64,000 nucleotides of DNA, from contig NZ_FOXY01000014.1 in NCBI RefSeq assembly GCF_900115865.1, positions 1 through 64,000 of the forward strand. Direction: 5' to 3'. The first letter of the stretch is position 1. Every line of letters begins with the position of its first letter. Origin of the DNA: Donghicola eburneus (GTDB lineage Bacteria > Pseudomonadota > Alphaproteobacteria > Rhodobacterales > Rhodobacteraceae). Below are positions 15,621 through 24,799 of this stretch, one piece after another. A model generated the notes under the pieces. That model saw nothing but the letters and a program-made list of their open reading frames with translations. It did no database searches and was not told the DNA's origin. The position numbers and the translations under genes are program-made.

Positions 15621-16349
15621 TCAGATATCAAAGTTGGTGGGCAAAACGATCATATCGCGGATCGTGACGTTTCGGCCGCGTGTCAGTGCGTAAACAACCG
15701 CATCCGCGACCTCTTCGGGGTCGATGAGCGAGCCACTCTCTTTGGCCTTGCGCAGATTTTCCTCTGGCCAATCGGCCAGAAGCGCCGACACGACTGGCCC
15801 GGGCGAGACTTGGCCGACACGGATGCCATGCTCGCGCAATTGGCGGCGCATCGTCTGCACAAAACAGGTGATCGCCCATTTGGAACCGGAATAGACAGGC
15901 TCCCACGCAATGGCACTGTGTCCGGCGACAGAACACGTCACCCAGATATCACCGACACCGCGCTCCTTCATATGAGGAATTACGCCAAGGGTATTCTTCA
16001 TCACCGCGTTGACGTTCAGGTTCAGCATTCGGTCGATCCCGGCAGAATTGGTTTCATCCAGATCCCCGCCGATATACGTCCCTGCATTCAGATAAAGGAT
16101 GTCGATATGTGGCACTTTATCCAGAATTTCTGGGATCATGGCATCGCAGCTGTCCGCGTCCAGCAGATCAGTGACTTGGGCAATCGCTTTGTCCCCAAGC
16201 TCGGCGATCAATGTTTCTAGCGCAGCTGTGTCACGATCAACCATGACCACAGTGGCCCCTTCGGCCAGCAGGGCTTTGGTCGTCGCCAGACCAATGCCAG
16301 AAGCCGCACCGGTGATAGCCGCGATTTTTCCGTTCAGGCGTTCAGCCAT
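15621..16349 (-). CDS. SDR-family polyol dehydrogenase (ribitol 2-dehydrogenase-like)
   Basis: A 242-residue short-chain dehydrogenase with AAITGAASGIGLATTKAL (NAD-binding), YLNAGTYIGG, TCSVAGHSA and the catalytic YSGSKWA. The C-terminus, NVTIRDMIVLPTNFDI, is typical of ribitol 2-dehydrogenase-like enzymes, which oxidise ribitol to D-ribulose. The gene sits between two other SDR genes in the leftward operon, 27 bases after its upstream neighbour. The exact polyol is inferred from the family and context and may differ. Confidence 0.85.
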   Translation of the reverse strand: MAERLNGKIAAITGAASGIGLATTKALLAEGATVVMVDRDTAALETLIAELGDKAIAQVTDLLDADSCDAMIPEILDKVPHIDILYLNAGTYIGGDLDETNSAGIDRMLNLNVNAVMKNTLGVIPHMKERGVGDIWVTCSVAGHSAIAWEPVYSGSKWAITCFVQTMRRQLREHGIRVGQVSPGPVVSALLADWPEENLRKAKESGSLIDPEEVADAVVYALTRGRNVTIRDMIVLPTNFDI

Positions 16350-16376
16350 TTCAGTTCTCCGTAGATAGAGGTGGAT

Positions 16377-17108
16377 TTAGACAGCCAAGAAGCCGCCATC
16401 GATCGGCAGCATCGCGCCCGTGACCATGGGGGCGTCGCGTCCCATCAGCATCAGGATGGATCGCGCGACATCCTCGACCTCGGCAAAACGGCCCATGGGG
16501 TGACGGGCCATCATAGGGTCGCGCACGGCAGGATCGGACCACGCAGCAGCGGCCAATTCGGTCATCGTAACTGTAGGGGCCACAGCGTTGACGCGGATGC
16601 CGTGAGGTCCAAGCTCGCGTGCCATCACGCGGGTCGCAGCCTCTAGCCCCGCTTTGGACGCGGCGTAGGCCATGTGACTGTTAAAGCCCCGATGCCCTGC
16701 AATCGATGTGACGTTCACGATCACCCCGCCGCCTCCGGCTTGAACCCGAGCGCGGGCGAAGTCCTGCGCGCAGATCAGAGCTGCCCGCAGATTGATCCCC
16801 ATGACGGTTTCGTACCCGTCATCGGTCATCTCGAGCACGGTTTCCAAAATATTGGTACCAGCGCAGTTGATCAGTCCATCGCACAGACCCGACTGCCCCA
16901 TAGCCGTGCGGGCCGCAGCGTTGTCCATTAGGTCGGCGGAAATTGTTTCGCAGCCCGTCTCAGCAGACAGGCTGTCCAAGTCTACCTGGGTCCGCGCGAT
17001 GGCGATGGCGGTTGCGCCGCGGCGCGACAACTCTTGTACGCAGGCACGGCCGATGCCTTTGCCCGCGCCAGTCACGATAATGCGTTTGCCTTCGAAATCT
17101 TGGCTCAT
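16377..17108 (-). CDS. SDR-family reductase resembling L-xylulose reductase (DCXR)
   Basis: A 243-residue short-chain dehydrogenase. The start GKRIIVTGAGKGIGRACVQELSRRGA and ARTQVDLDSL, the catalytic NVTSIAGHRGFNSHMAYAASKAG, and RELGPHGIRVNAVAPTVTMTELA closely follow the layout of mammalian dicarbonyl/L-xylulose reductase. The end LPIDGGFLAV also fits. Such enzymes interconvert L-xylulose and xylitol or other ketose/polyol pairs. It is located directly after the GatZ/KbaZ-like gene (10 bases). The substrate is an inference; galactitol, altritol or arabitol oxidation is equally possible. Confidence 0.87.
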   Translation of the reverse strand: MSQDFEGKRIIVTGAGKGIGRACVQELSRRGATAIAIARTQVDLDSLSAETGCETISADLMDNAAARTAMGQSGLCDGLINCAGTNILETVLEMTDDGYETVMGINLRAALICAQDFARARVQAGGGGVIVNVTSIAGHRGFNSHMAYAASKAGLEAATRVMARELGPHGIRVNAVAPTVTMTELAAAAWSDPAVRDPMMARHPMGRFAEVEDVARSILMLMGRDAPMVTGAMLPIDGGFLAV

Positions 17109-17118
17109 GGAAATTCCT

Positions 17119-18399
17119 TTAGAGGTTGGCCGCGCCTGCGCAGGCGGCGTGATAAGAATGCAGGCTCTGGCGCACCCGCCAGATCAGCAGCGTTTCAGGA
17201 TCAAGGGGCGCGCTTGCAAAGCTGGCGGCAGCAGGCATGTGCTGCCACATCAGCGGCAGGGGGACGGATTGGCCGCGCAGGGCATCCAATAGGGTTTGAA
17301 CTGCCGTCTGTGCCTCGAGCGTCGTCCAGTAGTAGCGAATGCGGTCCGACAGCGAATAATGGCGTAGGACGCGCTGCTCGGCCTCGGACCCGTGGTAATG
17401 ACGCTCCCAATTCTCGGGAGCACGGGTCATCAGCGCCTCCATCGCGCTGAACAAAGGCCGGGCGCCATAATCCGGCAACAAATCGCTCGCGATCAGGTCG
17501 AGCGCATAGAGCGCCTCTCGTAGGACAAAGGTTAATTCCGGCCCGACCTTCAGGATCGGAAAGCCGTCACGGACCAACTGAGCCAAGGGCGTGGAACCTT
17601 GGTAATCGGTTGAATGCGCCTCGAAGATCAGTTGGGGATACGCACCCAAAACTTGGGTCAGACCCGTCGCAGCCTCTGGTCGATAGAGGATCGTGTTCTT
17701 GTTGCCGAACTCCACACCGGGCTGGACGACCAGGCCCAGTACACGGGCGAAGGCACTTTCCAATCCTTGGTCTACGAAGACTTGCTGATGCACCGCCAGA
17801 GTGTCCCGGGCGGCATTGGGATCGGTCGGAGATACTGTCGTGAGTTCGTGATCTGCGCCGCCGGGAGGTGGGACTTCGGTACCGATGATGTAGTGGGGCG
17901 GCGGCAGGCTTTGCGCTTGCGCGGTCTCCTCGGCCACGCGAGCCAAGCGCGCAGCGCGATGGGCTGTGGTGGTATCATCCAGCGCTTCGGGTTCACCTGC
18001 GCAGCCCATTGAAGCGTCTAGATGTATCTTGCCAAAGCCCGCCGCGACATAGGCCGCAACCATCTGTTCGGCTTGCGCCATCGCATCTTCGGCGGGCAAA
18101 TGGCGCCACGGGTTCGGCCCTAGATGATCACCCCCAAGGATGATCAGATCGCTGGGGCATCCCTCGGCTCCGGCCAGATCATGCACCACCTGCGCGAAAT
18201 CCGTGGGGGTCATGCCTGTGTAGCCGCCAAGGTGGTTCACTTGGTTGCACGTCGCTTCGATCAAGACTGTGTCGCCCGTAGCTCGCCCGTGTTGCAAGGC
18301 GGCGCGGAGCACAAGTGGGTGCGCAGAGCAGACCGAGGGTATTCCGGCAGGCTGGCCGCTATGATATCGCGGCGCGAGGTCGGTCAGGGCTAAGGGCAT
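17119..18399 (-). CDS. GatZ/KbaZ-like protein (tagatose-bisphosphate aldolase non-catalytic subunit family; possible tagatose-6-phosphate 4-epimerase)
   Basis: A 426-residue protein of the GatZ/KbaZ family: GIPSVCSAHPLVLRAAL, EATCNQVNHLGGYTGMTP, LGGDHLGPNPWRHLPAEDAM, KIHLDASMGC, FEAHSTDYQ and LKVGPELTF. The ATG at 18399 overlaps the upstream kinase by 10 bases; a longer frame to 18549 is in kinase sequence and is rejected. In enterics the protein stabilises the class II aldolase GatY/KbaY, but no such aldolase is in this window. Related proteins in Agrobacterium polyol loci have been reported to act as D-tagatose-6-phosphate 4-epimerases. The adjacent sugar kinase fits that role here, though this is inference. 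Confidence 0.85.
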   Translation of the reverse strand: MPLALTDLAPRYHSGQPAGIPSVCSAHPLVLRAALQHGRATGDTVLIEATCNQVNHLGGYTGMTPTDFAQVVHDLAGAEGCPSDLIILGGDHLGPNPWRHLPAEDAMAQAEQMVAAYVAAGFGKIHLDASMGCAGEPEALDDTTTAHRAARLARVAEETAQAQSLPPPHYIIGTEVPPPGGADHELTTVSPTDPNAARDTLAVHQQVFVDQGLESAFARVLGLVVQPGVEFGNKNTILYRPEAATGLTQVLGAYPQLIFEAHSTDYQGSTPLAQLVRDGFPILKVGPELTFVLREALYALDLIASDLLPDYGARPLFSAMEALMTRAPENWERHYHGSEAEQRVLRHYSLSDRIRYYWTTLEAQTAVQTLLDALRGQSVPLPLMWQHMPAAASFASAPLDPETLLIWRVRQSLHSYHAACAGAANL

Positions 18400-19391
18400 C
18401 GGGTCAATCGCTTTGTTTCTGAAATGAATTGGTCGAGTTCGTCGCGCGTGCCCGCGCCCTCCATCGGGCCACGGAAGGTGACGTTCCGCGCCCCTGCAGC
18501 ATTGGCATAGGTCAGCGCTTGGCTTGGCGTCATCCCAAGGCGGCGACACGCCACATAGGCCCCGCCAAAGCAGTCGCCCGCGCCAGTTGGGTCCATTTCG
18601 GTGACCGCAAAAGCAGGCGAATGGGTGCGGGATCCGTCAGCCAGCGCACAAGTAGCCCCATCTGCCCCGCGTTTGATCGCGACCTCTTTGACGCCTGATT
18701 GGAATAGGCGCTCCAACGCAGCTTCTTCGCCCGCTTCGACGGGCAGATCAGCGGCCAGATAGAGCTCATCCCCAGAGGGCAGCAGCAGGTCCGCCATCCC
18801 CACCATCCGCGCGAACCGGCGACCGGTTTCGCCATCCCCGCGCAGCTCTTTGCGCATGTTTGGATCGAGTGAAATCGTGCCGCCCCGCGCCTTGATCATC
18901 GCTGCTGCACGTTCTGTCATCTCCCAAATCGACTGGTGCCCCAAGAGGGTGCCCATGACGTGCAAATGACCCGCGCGGGCGCAGACAGGCTCAACCCGAT
19001 CATCCCATGCCAAGGCCCCAGCCGCAGAGGTCCACATATTGAACACGAAATCCCGCGCACCATCGGGCCGATATCGGACAAAGGCGGTTCCCGTGGGCAA
19101 GACGGGGTCCGTGCGGATCCCACTCACATCAACGCCGTCCCCTTTCAGTCGCGCGATGTTCGCGCGGCCAAAATCGTCGTTGCCCACGGACCCCACCATG
19201 GCGGCCGCTCCTCCGATGCGGCCGGCCTGGTCCACGAATATCGCGGGTGCCCCGCTCGGATAGGGTCCAATGAGTGGCACAGGGTCCAAGAACCCCTCCC
19301 CAGCGGTGGTCGCCACGATCTCGGCGAGTATCTCACCGATGCACAAGGTCGGTCCCAGCGCGTCCGGCGCTAGGTTGGTTTCGTTTGTCAT
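18390..19391 (-). CDS. PfkB-family sugar kinase
   Basis: A 333-residue ribokinase/PfkB-family kinase. Visible features are GRIGGAAAMVGSVGNDDFG in the N-terminal substrate lid region and the C-terminal signature DPTGAGDCFGGAYV near residue 263, whose Asp is the catalytic base. SLDPNMRKELRGD lies in the middle. It phosphorylates a sugar with ATP, and in this operon (ketose epimerase upstream, GatZ-like protein downstream with a 10-base overlap) a ketohexose such as D-tagatose or D-fructose is the most reasonable substrate. The start at 19391 follows the epimerase by 19 bases. Substrate assignment is inference. Confidence 0.9.
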   Translation of the reverse strand: MTNETNLAPDALGPTLCIGEILAEIVATTAGEGFLDPVPLIGPYPSGAPAIFVDQAGRIGGAAAMVGSVGNDDFGRANIARLKGDGVDVSGIRTDPVLPTGTAFVRYRPDGARDFVFNMWTSAAGALAWDDRVEPVCARAGHLHVMGTLLGHQSIWEMTERAAAMIKARGGTISLDPNMRKELRGDGETGRRFARMVGMADLLLPSGDELYLAADLPVEAGEEAALERLFQSGVKEVAIKRGADGATCALADGSRTHSPAFAVTEMDPTGAGDCFGGAYVACRRLGMTPSQALTYANAAGARNVTFRGPMEGAGTRDELDQFISETKRLTRCP

Positions 19392-19410
19392 GTCGGTTGG
19401 TCCTTGCGGA

Positions 19411-20295
19411 TCAGGCGCGGATGTTGGTCGCGCGTCGTCGTTCAGCCTCAGCCCATTTCATCTCGATGAACTGCCTGGCATGGGCCGCCAGAGGGTCGTT
19501 TTCGGTCCAAGTATCGCGCCAGATCGCACAGGCGAGCGATAGCCCTTCGTCCATAATGGCGGTGGAAAAGCTCTCGAAAACCACGTCGCGGTCGTATCCG
19601 ATCTCGACCAGCGCATCGAAAACAGGGTCCCAGTCAATGGTGCCGTCCCCAAGATAGCCGCGATTGGATTCCCCGATGTGGAAACAGCCGATCTTGTCGC
19701 CCGCCAAGCGGATCGCGGCGGCCAGATTGGCCTCTTCCATCTGCATGTGGAAGGTATCCATGTGCAGGCGGACGTGGTCGTTTCCAGTGTCACCGATGAA
19801 CTTCATCCCCTGCGCGGTGGTGTTCAGCAGATTGGTTTCAAAGCGGTTCACCACTTCCAGCACCAGATCGACGCCTGCAGCCTCGGCAATCTCGGCGGTG
19901 TCCGCAATCGCGTGCACCGAGTTTTTCCAGCCATCGGCAGTGGGCTGACGGTTGTACTTGGTGTGCGCCGAATACAGGATGCCCCCCAGTTTATCGCCGC
20001 CCACATCGCGCACGGCGCGGACCGCGTCGGCCAACATCGCCCTGCCTGCTGCAACTACCTCTGGATCTTCGGACGACACGTCCGCTGATACAGGCAGCCC
20101 CATGGTCACGCCGATCTGCACATCCAGGTCCTGGCTCTTGCGGGCCAAGCGGTCTAGATCGAACAACTCGGGGCGCAGATAAGCGAATTCGATACATCGA
20201 TAGCCATGCTCGGCCGATTTCTCGAGCGCCATCTCCAGCCCCTCTTGCGTCTGGCCTCCCGTCCAGACGAAGGAGTGTATCCCTAGGCGTTTCAT
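19411..20295 (-). CDS. Ketose 3-epimerase of the D-tagatose/D-psicose 3-epimerase family
   Basis: A 294-residue TIM-barrel sugar epimerase/isomerase. The metal-binding set expected for the D-tagatose 3-epimerase family is visible: Glu in LVLEVVNRFETNLLNT, Asp in RLHMDTFHMQMEE, His in CFHIGESNRGYLG and the second catalytic Glu in VVFESFS. Such enzymes interconvert ketoses at C3 (tagatose/sorbose, fructose/psicose, xylulose/ribulose). It is the first enzyme gene after the SorC regulator, 25 bases downstream, and so heads the catabolic operon. Which ketose it acts on is open. Confidence 0.88.
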   Translation of the reverse strand: MKRLGIHSFVWTGGQTQEGLEMALEKSAEHGYRCIEFAYLRPELFDLDRLARKSQDLDVQIGVTMGLPVSADVSSEDPEVVAAGRAMLADAVRAVRDVGGDKLGGILYSAHTKYNRQPTADGWKNSVHAIADTAEIAEAAGVDLVLEVVNRFETNLLNTTAQGMKFIGDTGNDHVRLHMDTFHMQMEEANLAAAIRLAGDKIGCFHIGESNRGYLGDGTIDWDPVFDALVEIGYDRDVVFESFSTAIMDEGLSLACAIWRDTWTENDPLAAHARQFIEMKWAEAERRRATNIRA

Positions 20296-20320
20296 TTCAA
20301 TTTCCCTCCCGAAACGACCG

Positions 20321-21304
20321 CTAACTGGCGATCGGTGGTGCCTCCGAAGCTTCGGCAGACATCAATAGTTCTGCAGTCACATCATCCGTGACCAAAGTAT
20401 CAACCAGCCCGCGTTTGCAGGCGGCGCGAATAATTTCGACTTTGTGAGGACCCGCGGCTGCCATGATTTTCTCTGGCACGCGCTGAACCGTTTCCAACAG
20501 CATTCCCACGGCGCGGTCATCGACCTCTTTTGAGACCGAGTTTCCGTCGTTATCCAAGAACTGCCCCAGCACATCACCGATGGCGCCTTGCTCAACCAGG
20601 CTCTCGGGCGTCAGCTCGCTTGGCAGGCCATGGCTAACAAGGAATGATTTGTTCGAGACGTTCGAGCAGGTCAGCAGCACCGCATCCAACGTGTCGAACT
20701 TCTGGAAATGCTCCCGTAAGGCGAATTGGGATAGGAACAGGTCGCGGTCCAGCCCTTCGGATAGATAGATCGGCGCCGTCAGGATCGAGTAATGCGCCCC
20801 CAAAGCACGCGCGAACCCCGATGCAATCCCGAAAGAGTTGAACGACGACCCTTGCGCGGTCCCCCCGAGGATGGACACGACCTCTAGGTCGGGATGGTTC
20901 TGCTTGGGCAGTCGAGCAATCGCCGCATCCAGCGTCAGCCCCCAAGACACGCCAAACGAAGACCAACCGCCTGCTCGCATCCGCTCTGTCAGCAGCGCAG
21001 CTAGCGCCGCTCCCGTAGGTTGGTGGTAATCATAGTTGTCACGATTGGCGGGGGCTACAATCGCACGGTCGATGCCGAACACGTTTTTCAGCGTCTCTTG
21101 CGCATCGATCCGCGTGCTAAACGGCGACTCGATCTGGATTTTCACCATCCCCAAGGACCGCGCTCGCTGGATTGCCTGATTAACGCGCAAGCGGGTGACA
21201 TCCATCAGCCGCGCGACTTCGGCTTGGGTCATCTCGTTAACGTAGTAATGCCAGCAAACCTCCGTGATGAAGGCTTCGCTATCCTCGATCAGCTCGCGTG
21301 CCAT
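20321..21304 (-). CDS. SorC/DeoR-type sugar-binding transcriptional regulator
   Basis: A 327-residue regulator with an N-terminal helix-turn-helix (YYVNEMTQAEVARLMDVTRLRVNQAIQRARSLGMVKI) and a C-terminal sugar-phosphate-binding SorC domain (residues about 60-315; LEVVSILGGTAQ, FNSFGIASGFARALGAHY). These proteins respond to phosphorylated sugars or polyols. It is the first gene of the leftward operon and faces the ABC transporter operon, so it probably controls both. Direct repeats of ACACTTGCA at 21393 and 21408 are the best operator candidates. AGGAGG lies before the ATG at 21304. Confidence 0.92.
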   Translation of the reverse strand: MARELIEDSEAFITEVCWHYYVNEMTQAEVARLMDVTRLRVNQAIQRARSLGMVKIQIESPFSTRIDAQETLKNVFGIDRAIVAPANRDNYDYHQPTGAALAALLTERMRAGGWSSFGVSWGLTLDAAIARLPKQNHPDLEVVSILGGTAQGSSFNSFGIASGFARALGAHYSILTAPIYLSEGLDRDLFLSQFALREHFQKFDTLDAVLLTCSNVSNKSFLVSHGLPSELTPESLVEQGAIGDVLGQFLDNDGNSVSKEVDDRAVGMLLETVQRVPEKIMAAAGPHKVEIIRAACKRGLVDTLVTDDVTAELLMSAEASEAPPIAS

Positions 21305-21392
21305 GGTTCGACGTTCCTCCTTGATGCGGTGCGTTGCCGCTTACTGCATCGAAGCTCACGATGACACACAAAACATATGTATGGCAATCCCA

Positions 21393-21416
21393 ACACTTGC
21401 AAATTAAACACTTGCA
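21393..21416. promoter_or_regulatory. Candidate SorC operator: direct repeat ACACTTGCA
   Basis: ACACTTGCA occurs at 21393-21401 and again at 21408-21416, a 15-base period. It is followed by the inverted relative AAATGCATGCA near 21430-21440. The cluster lies in the AT-richer 218-base region between the divergent SorC gene and the substrate-binding protein gene. Confidence 0.5.
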
Positions 21417-21522
21417 TGAATCATTTTACAAATGCATGCATTGGGACGGGGAGGCAGAACGACTCAACGCATGAGGGTGCGTCGAGCCGCGCTGGAGGCC
21501 CGTATTCCAAGGGAGGAAAATC

Positions 21523-22956
21523 ATGAAAACCGTATTCAAGCTTGCCGCGTCCGCGCTCGCGCTGTCCTTTGCGACCGGTATGGCAAATGCCGACGACGCA
21601 TTCTGGAAAGAGGCCGCTGCCCCATACGAAGGTGTGACTCTGCGCGGTGTGACGGAATCGTCGCCGCCGTCGCTCTATATTCGCGAGGTTCTAGCGCCCG
21701 AATTCGAAGAGCTGACCGGCATCCGCGTCGATATCGAGACTACGTCATGGGACCAGATGTTCGACAAGGCGATCAAGGATATGGAAGCCGGAACAGGTAT
21801 TTACGACATGGTCTACATCGAGCAGGACATCGTCTACTCGTATCTGGCCCGTGACTTCCTGACCGACACGACCCAACTTCTGGCGGACAATCCTGCGCTC
21901 AAGGCGCCCACCTATGACGAAGCCAATTTCACGACCTTTGCGGACTACTTCAAAGGCGAAAACGGGCACCTCTACGGCATCCCAATGGAAGCCTTTATCA
22001 AGATTTATCTCTATCGCACGGACCTGTTCGGCGACCCAGATATTCAGGCTGCGTTCAAAGAAAAAACGGGACGTGACCTTGCTCCCGCAACCACCCATGC
22101 GGAATACACCGAGATCGCCAAATTCTTTTACGAGTACGGACAAGAAAACGACCTACAGTTGTGGGGCGCGACCGTTCAGGGCCATACGGGTCACGCGGCA
22201 TCTTGGTACGAATACGTCGAAACCGTCGCGCCGACTTTTGGCATCTACAACTGGGGGATCGACGCGGACAACAACTATGCTGCCAGCGTTGCGAATGGCG
22301 GCGAGATGAACTCTGACACCGCCAAAGAAGCGCTGCAGTGGTGGTTGGATCTGCGCCAGTATGCACCGCCTGAATCGAACCAGTCGACCTGGACCGAAGT
22401 GGGCACCACGTTTGGCGCGGGCCGCGCAGCGCAAGGTCTGGTCTATGGCGAGAATGCAGGCTGGATCGCAGCAGATGACACCAAATCGCTTGTCGTTGGC
22501 AAAGTGGGCGTCGCTCTGCCGCCGCTGGCAGAGGGCGTGATGGAAGAAGTCGAAAACGGTGAAGGCTATATCGGCTACTACGACGGCGGCGCGTTCGGAC
22601 TGCCCTCTACCTCGAAGAAGAAAGAGGCGGCTGCCTTGTTCCTGCAGTACATCGGCCAGAACGAAGTGCAGCCCGATTGGGCCGTGGCAGCACCCCGTGT
22701 AACCAACACCGCAACCTACGATGATCCAAAAGTTCAGGACATGAACGAGGAACTCGGCGGCTACTACGACATGCTGAAGGACAAAGGCTACCTATTTGCT
22801 GGCGCACCCGCCTATCCGTTCCACGCGCAGCTGCGCGAGGCGATGGCACCGACCTTCTACAACATCCTGACCGGTGATCTGACTGTCAGCGAAGGTTTGG
22901 ACAAGATGGCCGAGATCGCCGAAGCCACACTGACCGAACTGGGCTACCGGAAGTAA
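21523..22956 (+). CDS. ABC transporter substrate-binding protein (polyol/sugar)
   Basis: A 477-residue periplasmic binding protein with signal peptide [23 protein letters not shown]. The body is of the family-1 extracellular solute-binding type ([63 protein letters not shown]). It delivers a sugar or polyol to the permeases encoded next. GGGAGG precedes the ATG. It is longer than the usual 420-440 residues of SmoE/MtlE-type proteins. An attenuator-like hairpin follows at 22983, probably limiting downstream permease expression. The ligand is inferred from the neighbouring polyol enzymes. Confidence 0.93.
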   Translation: MKTVFKLAASALALSFATGMANADDAFWKEAAAPYEGVTLRGVTESSPPSLYIREVLAPEFEELTGIRVDIETTSWDQMFDKAIKDMEAGTGIYDMVYIEQDIVYSYLARDFLTDTTQLLADNPALKAPTYDEANFTTFADYFKGENGHLYGIPMEAFIKIYLYRTDLFGDPDIQAAFKEKTGRDLAPATTHAEYTEIAKFFYEYGQENDLQLWGATVQGHTGHAASWYEYVETVAPTFGIYNWGIDADNNYAASVANGGEMNSDTAKEALQWWLDLRQYAPPESNQSTWTEVGTTFGAGRAAQGLVYGENAGWIAADDTKSLVVGKVGVALPPLAEGVMEEVENGEGYIGYYDGGAFGLPSTSKKKEAAALFLQYIGQNEVQPDWAVAAPRVTNTATYDDPKVQDMNEELGGYYDMLKDKGYLFAGAPAYPFHAQLREAMAPTFYNILTGDLTVSEGLDKMAEIAEATLTELGYRK

Positions 22957-22982
22957 GCGATCCTCCCAATCGCATAGCCCAT

Positions 22983-23020
22983 GGGCCGTCGCCGTCCCTA
23001 TCTGTGACGGCCCTCTTTTC
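22983..23020 (+). terminator. Partial terminator/stabilising hairpin within the transporter operon
   Basis: GGGCCGTC (22983-22990) pairs with GACGGCCC (23006-23013), followed by TCTTTTC. It lies between the binding-protein gene and the permease genes, a usual place for a hairpin that stabilises the upstream message and reduces read-through. Confidence 0.65.
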
Positions 23021-23073
23021 CGGCGCACCTCTGCACCGGGCTCTTTCCGCGCATCGACCATAAAGGGAGCATG

Positions 23074-23952
23074 ACGATGCAATCCAACAGACTAGGATGG
23101 ATCTTACTGGCCCCGACGCTGGTCATTCTGTTCTTCTTCGGCGTTTTGCCCTTTATTTACGTGGTTTACGTCTCGTTCCACCAATGGAACCCGTTCGCCG
23201 CTGACCCCACCATGATCTTCAACGGGGCGGACAACTTCCGCAAAATCGTCTTTGATACCGAGTTTCTGAATTCGGTCGGCGTGACGGTTCTGTTCGTCCT
23301 GTTCGCCGTGATTTCCGAGCTGGTCGTGGGCTACATCCTTGCCCAAGCTTTCATGAAGGAATTTCCCGGCAAGGCGATTTTCCGCACCATCCACACGCTG
23401 CCCCTGATCATGGCCCCGATCATCGTGGGTTCGGTCTGGAAGTTAATGATGACGCCGTCCATCGGGATCATCCCGCACTACCTGAATGAATGGTTCGGGA
23501 TCACGGTGAATATCGGGATGTCCCCAGTGGCTGCATTTACCACGATTATCGTGATGGACATCTGGCACTGGACCCCACTGGTCACGCTGACCCTGATTGC
23601 CGCGCTGGTGTCCCTGCCCCCCGATCCGTTCAAGCAAGCCCAGATCGACGGTGCGAACAAACGCCAGATCTTCTTTCACATCACCGTGCCGATGATCGCA
23701 CCCGCCGTTGTGGCCACCGTCTTTATCCGCCTGATGGACGCCCTGCGCACCGTGGACGAGGTCTGGATGCTCACCGGTGGTGGCCCCGGATCGGCCACCC
23801 GTTTCGTCGGCGTGCACATCTTCAAAGAGGTCTTCCCCAAGACGAACTACGGCTACGGATCAACGATCTCGGTCATCGTTCTCTACCTCACCATCGTCGC
23901 GTGCTGGCTGCTCTATGTCACCATGCTGGCCCCCCGTAACAAGAAGGAGTGA
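23074..23952 (+). CDS. ABC transporter permease, first subunit
   Basis: A 292-residue inner-membrane permease with six hydrophobic segments. It starts LGWILLAPTLVILFFFGVLPF and carries the EAA loop near residue 200 (DPFKQAQIDGANKRQIFFHITVPMIAPAV), which contacts the ATPase. AAGGGAGCATG gives ribosome binding. An ATG at 23071 or 23074 could start. It pairs with the next permease, whose start lies within 10 bases of this stop. It resembles the SmoF/MtlF-type polyol permeases of Rhodobacter. Confidence 0.93.
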   Translation, partial: TMQSNRLGWILLAPTLVILFFFGVLPFIYVVYVSFHQWNPFAADPTMIFNGADNFRKIVFDTEFLNSVGVTVLFVLFAVISELVVGYILAQAFMKEFPGKAIFRTIHTLPLIMAPIIVGSVWKLMMTPSIGIIPHYLNEWFGITVNIGMSPVAAFTTIIVMDIWHWTPLVTLTLIAALVSLPPDPFKQAQIDGANKRQIFFHITVPMIAPAVVATVFIRLMDALRTVDEVWMLTGGGPGSATRFVGVHIFKEVFPKTNYGYGSTISVIVLYLTIVACWLLYVTMLAPRNKKE

Positions 23953-23957
23953 GCGCG

Positions 23958-24794
23958 ATGAAAAAGAACAATCCGATCATTGCCATCGTCTTCTGGAGCC
24001 TTGTCAGCTTTCTGACCCTGTTCCCGATCTACTGGCTGTTCGTCATCTCGGTGAAGCCGGCGGTGCAGCTGTTCTCGACCCCCGATGTGATGCTGTCGGA
24101 CCCCTATTGGGGCAACTACGCCAAGGTCTGGGGCGACCGCCTGCTGCGCAGCTACATGGTGAACTCGCTGGTGATTTCCACTGGAAACGCGCTGCTGTGT
24201 ACGATCCTCGGGTTCTTTGCCTGCTATGCCCTGTCGCGGTTCAAAATGGCCGGCAAAGAAAGCCTATTTTTCTGGACCATCACCAACCGGATGGCCCCGC
24301 CTGCGGTGTTCTTGCTGCCCCTGTTCCTCTTGATGACCCAAGTCTACGCGGTCGGTGATTTCCGCCTGCTAGACACGCGGATCGGCATGATCTTGGTCTA
24401 CTGCACCTTCAATCTGCCCTTCGCGATCTGGACCCTGCGCCCTACCCTGGACGGCATTCCCAAGGAACTGGACGAAGCCGCCTATGTGGACGGTGCCTCT
24501 AGCTGGAAAGTCATCACCGAGATCGTCTTCCCCCTCTGCCGTCCCGGCCTTGCCGTCACACTAATCCTGACTTGGGTGTTTGCGTGGAACGAATACCTGC
24601 TGGCGGCAACCCTGACGAACTTTAACGCCCGCACCCTGACCACGGGCCTGTCGGAATACGTCACGACCACCGGCACCGAGTGGGGCATCATGGCGACCAT
24701 TTCCGTCTTTACCCTTATCCCCGCCCTGATCGTCTTTGGCCTTGTGCAAAAGCACATCGTAGCGGGCCTGACCTTTGGCGCAGTGAAAGGCTGA
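23958..24794 (+). CDS. ABC transporter permease, second subunit
   Basis: A 278-residue inner-membrane permease. It opens KKNNPIIAIVFWSLVSFLTLFPIYWLF and has the EAA motif DGIPKELDEAAYVDGASSWKVITEIVFPLCRPGLAVT near residue 185. AAGGAG lies 8 bases before the ATG at 23958. A GTG at 23949 is in frame but has poorer spacing. It belongs with the preceding permease, the binding protein and the ATPase at 26121 as one importer of the carbohydrate uptake-1 type. Confidence 0.93.
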   Translation: MKKNNPIIAIVFWSLVSFLTLFPIYWLFVISVKPAVQLFSTPDVMLSDPYWGNYAKVWGDRLLRSYMVNSLVISTGNALLCTILGFFACYALSRFKMAGKESLFFWTITNRMAPPAVFLLPLFLLMTQVYAVGDFRLLDTRIGMILVYCTFNLPFAIWTLRPTLDGIPKELDEAAYVDGASSWKVITEIVFPLCRPGLAVTLILTWVFAWNEYLLAATLTNFNARTLTTGLSEYVTTTGTEWGIMATISVFTLIPALIVFGLVQKHIVAGLTFGAVKG

Positions 24795-24799
24795 TACCC

